Part shown: in pieces, positions 14,996 through 16,738 of the stretch
Layout: each line of letters starts with the position of its first letter
Numbering within the stretch: the first letter of the stretch is position 1
Assembly (NCBI GenBank): GCA_937860195.1
Contig: CALMBN010000077.1
Span: 1-16,738 of the forward strand
Direction of reading: 5' to 3'
Length of the DNA: 16,738 nucleotides
DNA from: an uncultured Novosphingobium sp.
GTDB taxonomy: Bacteria > Pseudomonadota > Alphaproteobacteria > Sphingomonadales > Sphingomonadaceae
Notes under the pieces: model-generated
What the model was told of the DNA's origin: nothing
Seen by the model: only the letters and a program-made list of their open reading frames with translations
Databases searched by the model: none
Translations under genes and position numbers: made by a program

Positions 14996-16281
14996 GGCTT
15001 GCTGCGGCCATGCTTGCCGCCGCCGCACTGGTCACCCCGATTGCTGCCAACAGTGCCAAGCCGCGCCTGTTCGTGCTGACCGACATCGGGAACGAGCCGG
15101 ACGATCAGATGTCGCTGGTGCGGCTGCTGCTCTATTCGAACGAGATCGAAATTGAGGGCATTGCCGCGACCACCTCGGTTTGGCAGCGGTCCAGGACCTC
15201 GCCTGAAATCGCCGCCGGGGTGATCGATGCCTATGGCGAGGTTCTGCCGAATCTGCGCCTCCATGCCGATGGCTGGCCCGATGCCGCAGGCTTGCGGGCG
15301 CGGCTGACCAGCGGGGTGGCCGGATACGGCCTTGCCGCGATTGATCCGGCCAAACCATCGAGCGGTGCCGCCGCGTTGCTGGCCGCCGCGCAGCGCGACA
15401 CCGGCGAGCCGTTGTGGATTGCGGCCTGGGGCGGGACTGCGACTTTGGCCGAGGCCCTGATGCTGGCGCGCAGAACGATGCCTGCCGATCAACTCGCGGC
15501 GGTTATTTCGCGCCTTCGGGTCTATTCGATCAGCGATCAGGACGATGCCGGGCTGTGGATTCGCCGGGAGTTCCCCTCGCTGTTTTACATCGTATCCCCT
15601 TCGAGCCAGGACGGGGCCGACTATGCCGGCGCGACCTGGACCGGGATTTCGGGCGACCGCTATTACCGCAATGGCGACGGGGCGGATTTTACCCCGGTCA
15701 GCAACGCGTGGCTCGACACCAGCATCCGCGCCAAAGGCCCGCTCGGCAAACACTATCCGCGCTACATGTTCATCATGGAAGGCGACACGCCATCGTTCCT
15801 CGGGCTTATTCCCAACGGTCTCAACGCGCCGGAGCAGCCCGGCTGGGGTGGATGGGGCGGACGTTATCTGCTGCGCCAACCGGCCGGAGAGAGCCGCCCG
15901 ATCTGGACCCAGGGCGGCGACAGTTTCATGCGCACGACCAGCGCCGATACGGTCAACGGTCGCACTTCGGATCAGGCGACAATCTGGCGCTGGCGGAGCG
16001 CCTTCCAGAACGATTTCGCCGCGCGAATGGACTGGACGATCAAGCCCTTTGCCAAAGCCAATCATGCACCGCGCGTCGTGGTGGGTGGCGACGTTTCGCA
16101 GGCTCCGATCCGGGTCCGGGCGCGAACCAACAGCCGGATCGCGCTCGATGCCAGCGGCAGCAGCGACGCGAACGCCGTTGAATTCGTTGGCATACTTGAT
16201 GTTCAAGCCATAGGTGCGGCCGATGTTGACGGTGCCATCGAGTGCACTGACGCGCTCGACCTTCGTTGCTTCGCCGACTGA
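14992..16281 (+). CDS. Sde182/DUF1593 nucleoside-hydrolase-like secreted protein, 3' part replaced
   Basis: The N-terminus is a Sec signal peptide (MRLAAAMLAAAALVTPIAA). The mature protein opens with LFVLTDIGNEPDDQMSLVR, where D31, N34, D37 and D38 mirror the calcium-binding Asp cluster of nucleoside hydrolases, then IEGIAATTSVW, AAWGGTATLAEAL, and GDTPSFLGLIPNGLN with GWGGWGGRY: the DUF1593 (Sde182 NH-like) pattern. A C-terminal domain begins near FAARMDWTIKPFAKANHAPR. Family members occur with polysaccharide genes, and one is described as cellulose-binding, but no reaction is established. Genuine sequence stops near residue 390 (DASGSSD, 16147-16167). The last 38 codons to the TGA at 16279-16281 are antisense to a porin and should not be read as protein. 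It overlaps the LacI stop by 4 bp. Confidence 0.88.
   Translation: MRLAAAMLAAAALVTPIAANSAKPRLFVLTDIGNEPDDQMSLVRLLLYSNEIEIEGIAATTSVWQRSRTSPEIAAGVIDAYGEVLPNLRLHADGWPDAAGLRARLTSGVAGYGLAAIDPAKPSSGAAALLAAAQRDTGEPLWIAAWGGTATLAEALMLARRTMPADQLAAVISRLRVYSISDQDDAGLWIRREFPSLFYIVSPSSQDGADYAGATWTGISGDRYYRNGDGADFTPVSNAWLDTSIRAKGPLGKHYPRYMFIMEGDTPSFLGLIPNGLNAPEQPGWGGWGGRYLLRQPAGESRPIWTQGGDSFMRTTSADTVNGRTSDQATIWRWRSAFQNDFAARMDWTIKPFAKANHAPRVVVGGDVSQAPIRVRARTNSRIALDASGSSDANAVEFVGILDVQAIGAADVDGAIECTDALDLRCFAD
16147..16170. other. Right chimeric junction
   Basis: Plus-strand reading gives the family motif DASGSSD (16147-16167) and then leaves the family, which normally continues with PDG. From here to the right edge the minus strand is a continuous porin sequence (ANEFNGVRVAAA). 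The bases at the switch can be read as either gene, as expected for a join at a short shared GC-rich stretch. Confidence 0.65.
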
Positions 16282-16738
16282 TGCGCCGACTACGAAGCCC
16301 ATGAAGGTCGGCGAGTCCCACTTAACGCCGTCGGTGCGGAGACCGTAGTCGGCCGTGGCGTCTGTGACGCTACCAATGGTCGCCGCCGACAAGACGTTGG
16401 TGTTGAGGCGGAAACTCAAACCACCTGCAATAAGGGACTGCGAACCCGAAGCGACGTTACCGATGCCACCGAGATCGATCGTGCCCTGCGGACCGGAAAC
16501 CGTCAAACGACCAAGTGTGACGCGGCCGAGCTGCGACGATTCCAACCAGACGTTCGAGTCACGAACGCGCATAACCGGGTCATCACCGAAGCCAGTCGAA
16601 CCAGCGACTTCTTCAGCGGCCTGCGACGAGGTTGCAGAGCGAGCGCCAGAAGCGATGTCCAACAGGATGCTGTAACCAGCCTTCAAGCTCGGGCTAATCT
16701 TGGCATCCCCACGGAAGCCGAAGCGGGTGGCGGAGCTG
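16150..16738 (-). CDS. Partial Gram-negative porin (internal fragment)
   Basis: The minus frame is open from the window edge. It reads TRFGFRGDAKISPSLKAGYS, then RDSNVWLESSQLGRVTLGRL, IAGGLSFRLNT, GVKWDSPTFMGFVVGASVGE and YGLNIKYANEFNGVRVAAA. RFGFRG...LKAGY and the short tight-turn strands are those of 16-stranded general porins of alphaproteobacteria. Both ends are missing: the signal peptide lies beyond 16738, and the remaining barrel is cut at the junction. Codon use (GTT, GCT, CGT) differs from the DUF1593 gene it meets head-on, which supports a different source genome. The porin family call is firm; substrate and host are not. Confidence 0.75.

Noticed and set aside
14419..16686. 755-residue minus-strand open frame starting in the porin
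   Set aside because: Only its first part is porin. The remainder is antisense to the clear DUF1593 and LacI genes and has no recognisable domain. It is a product of the chimeric join plus high-GC frame openness.

Overview
Most of the window (about 360 to 16150) is a high-GC (about 60-65%) stretch from an alphaproteobacterium, most likely a sphingomonad. This rests on its large TonB-dependent receptor, Tat-exported sugar oxidoreductase, LacI regulators of the Caulobacter/Sphingomonas style, and gene style. No rRNA, tRNA, insertion sequence or CRISPR array is visible.

Both ends look foreign to the core. From 1 to about 360 the GC falls to about 44% and the minus strand encodes the middle of a Bacteroidota coiled-coil/zinc-ribbon protein, joined in frame to the ABC-F ATPase EttA at a shared QQKNV peptide. 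From about 16150 to 16738 the minus strand encodes part of an alphaproteobacterial porin, running head-on into the 3' part of an Sde182/DUF1593 gene. The simplest reading is a metagenomic contig with a chimeric join at each end. No biological meaning should be drawn from the fused frames.

Layout of the core: ettA (-, 3' part lost); VanW-family protein and a secreted M28 metallopeptidase (+); then a long minus-strand block that reads, in transcription order from 13807 down to 3866, TonB-dependent receptor, type-B carboxylesterase, MFS transporter, TIM-barrel sugar isomerase/epimerase, gluconate-2-dehydrogenase-subunit-3-like Tat lipoprotein, GMC oxidoreductase, a possible 26-residue membrane peptide and a Tat-exported DUF1501 protein. 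Divergent from the receptor is a LacI-family regulator whose stop overlaps the start of the DUF1593 gene.

Together the block looks like a carbohydrate or glycoside utilisation locus: uptake across the outer membrane, de-esterification in the periplasm, FAD-dependent oxidation of a sugar ring by the GMC/subunit-3 pair, import by the MFS carrier, and processing by the TIM-barrel enzyme, under LacI control. No classical glycoside hydrolase is present. That makes a 3-keto-glycoside route (oxidise, then eliminate) the most interesting hypothesis, but the substrate cannot be read from the sequence. The tight unit is MFS to DUF1501 (gaps of -4 to 17 nt). The two 150-160 nt gaps before it hold a stem-loop and several inverted repeats that may tune expression.
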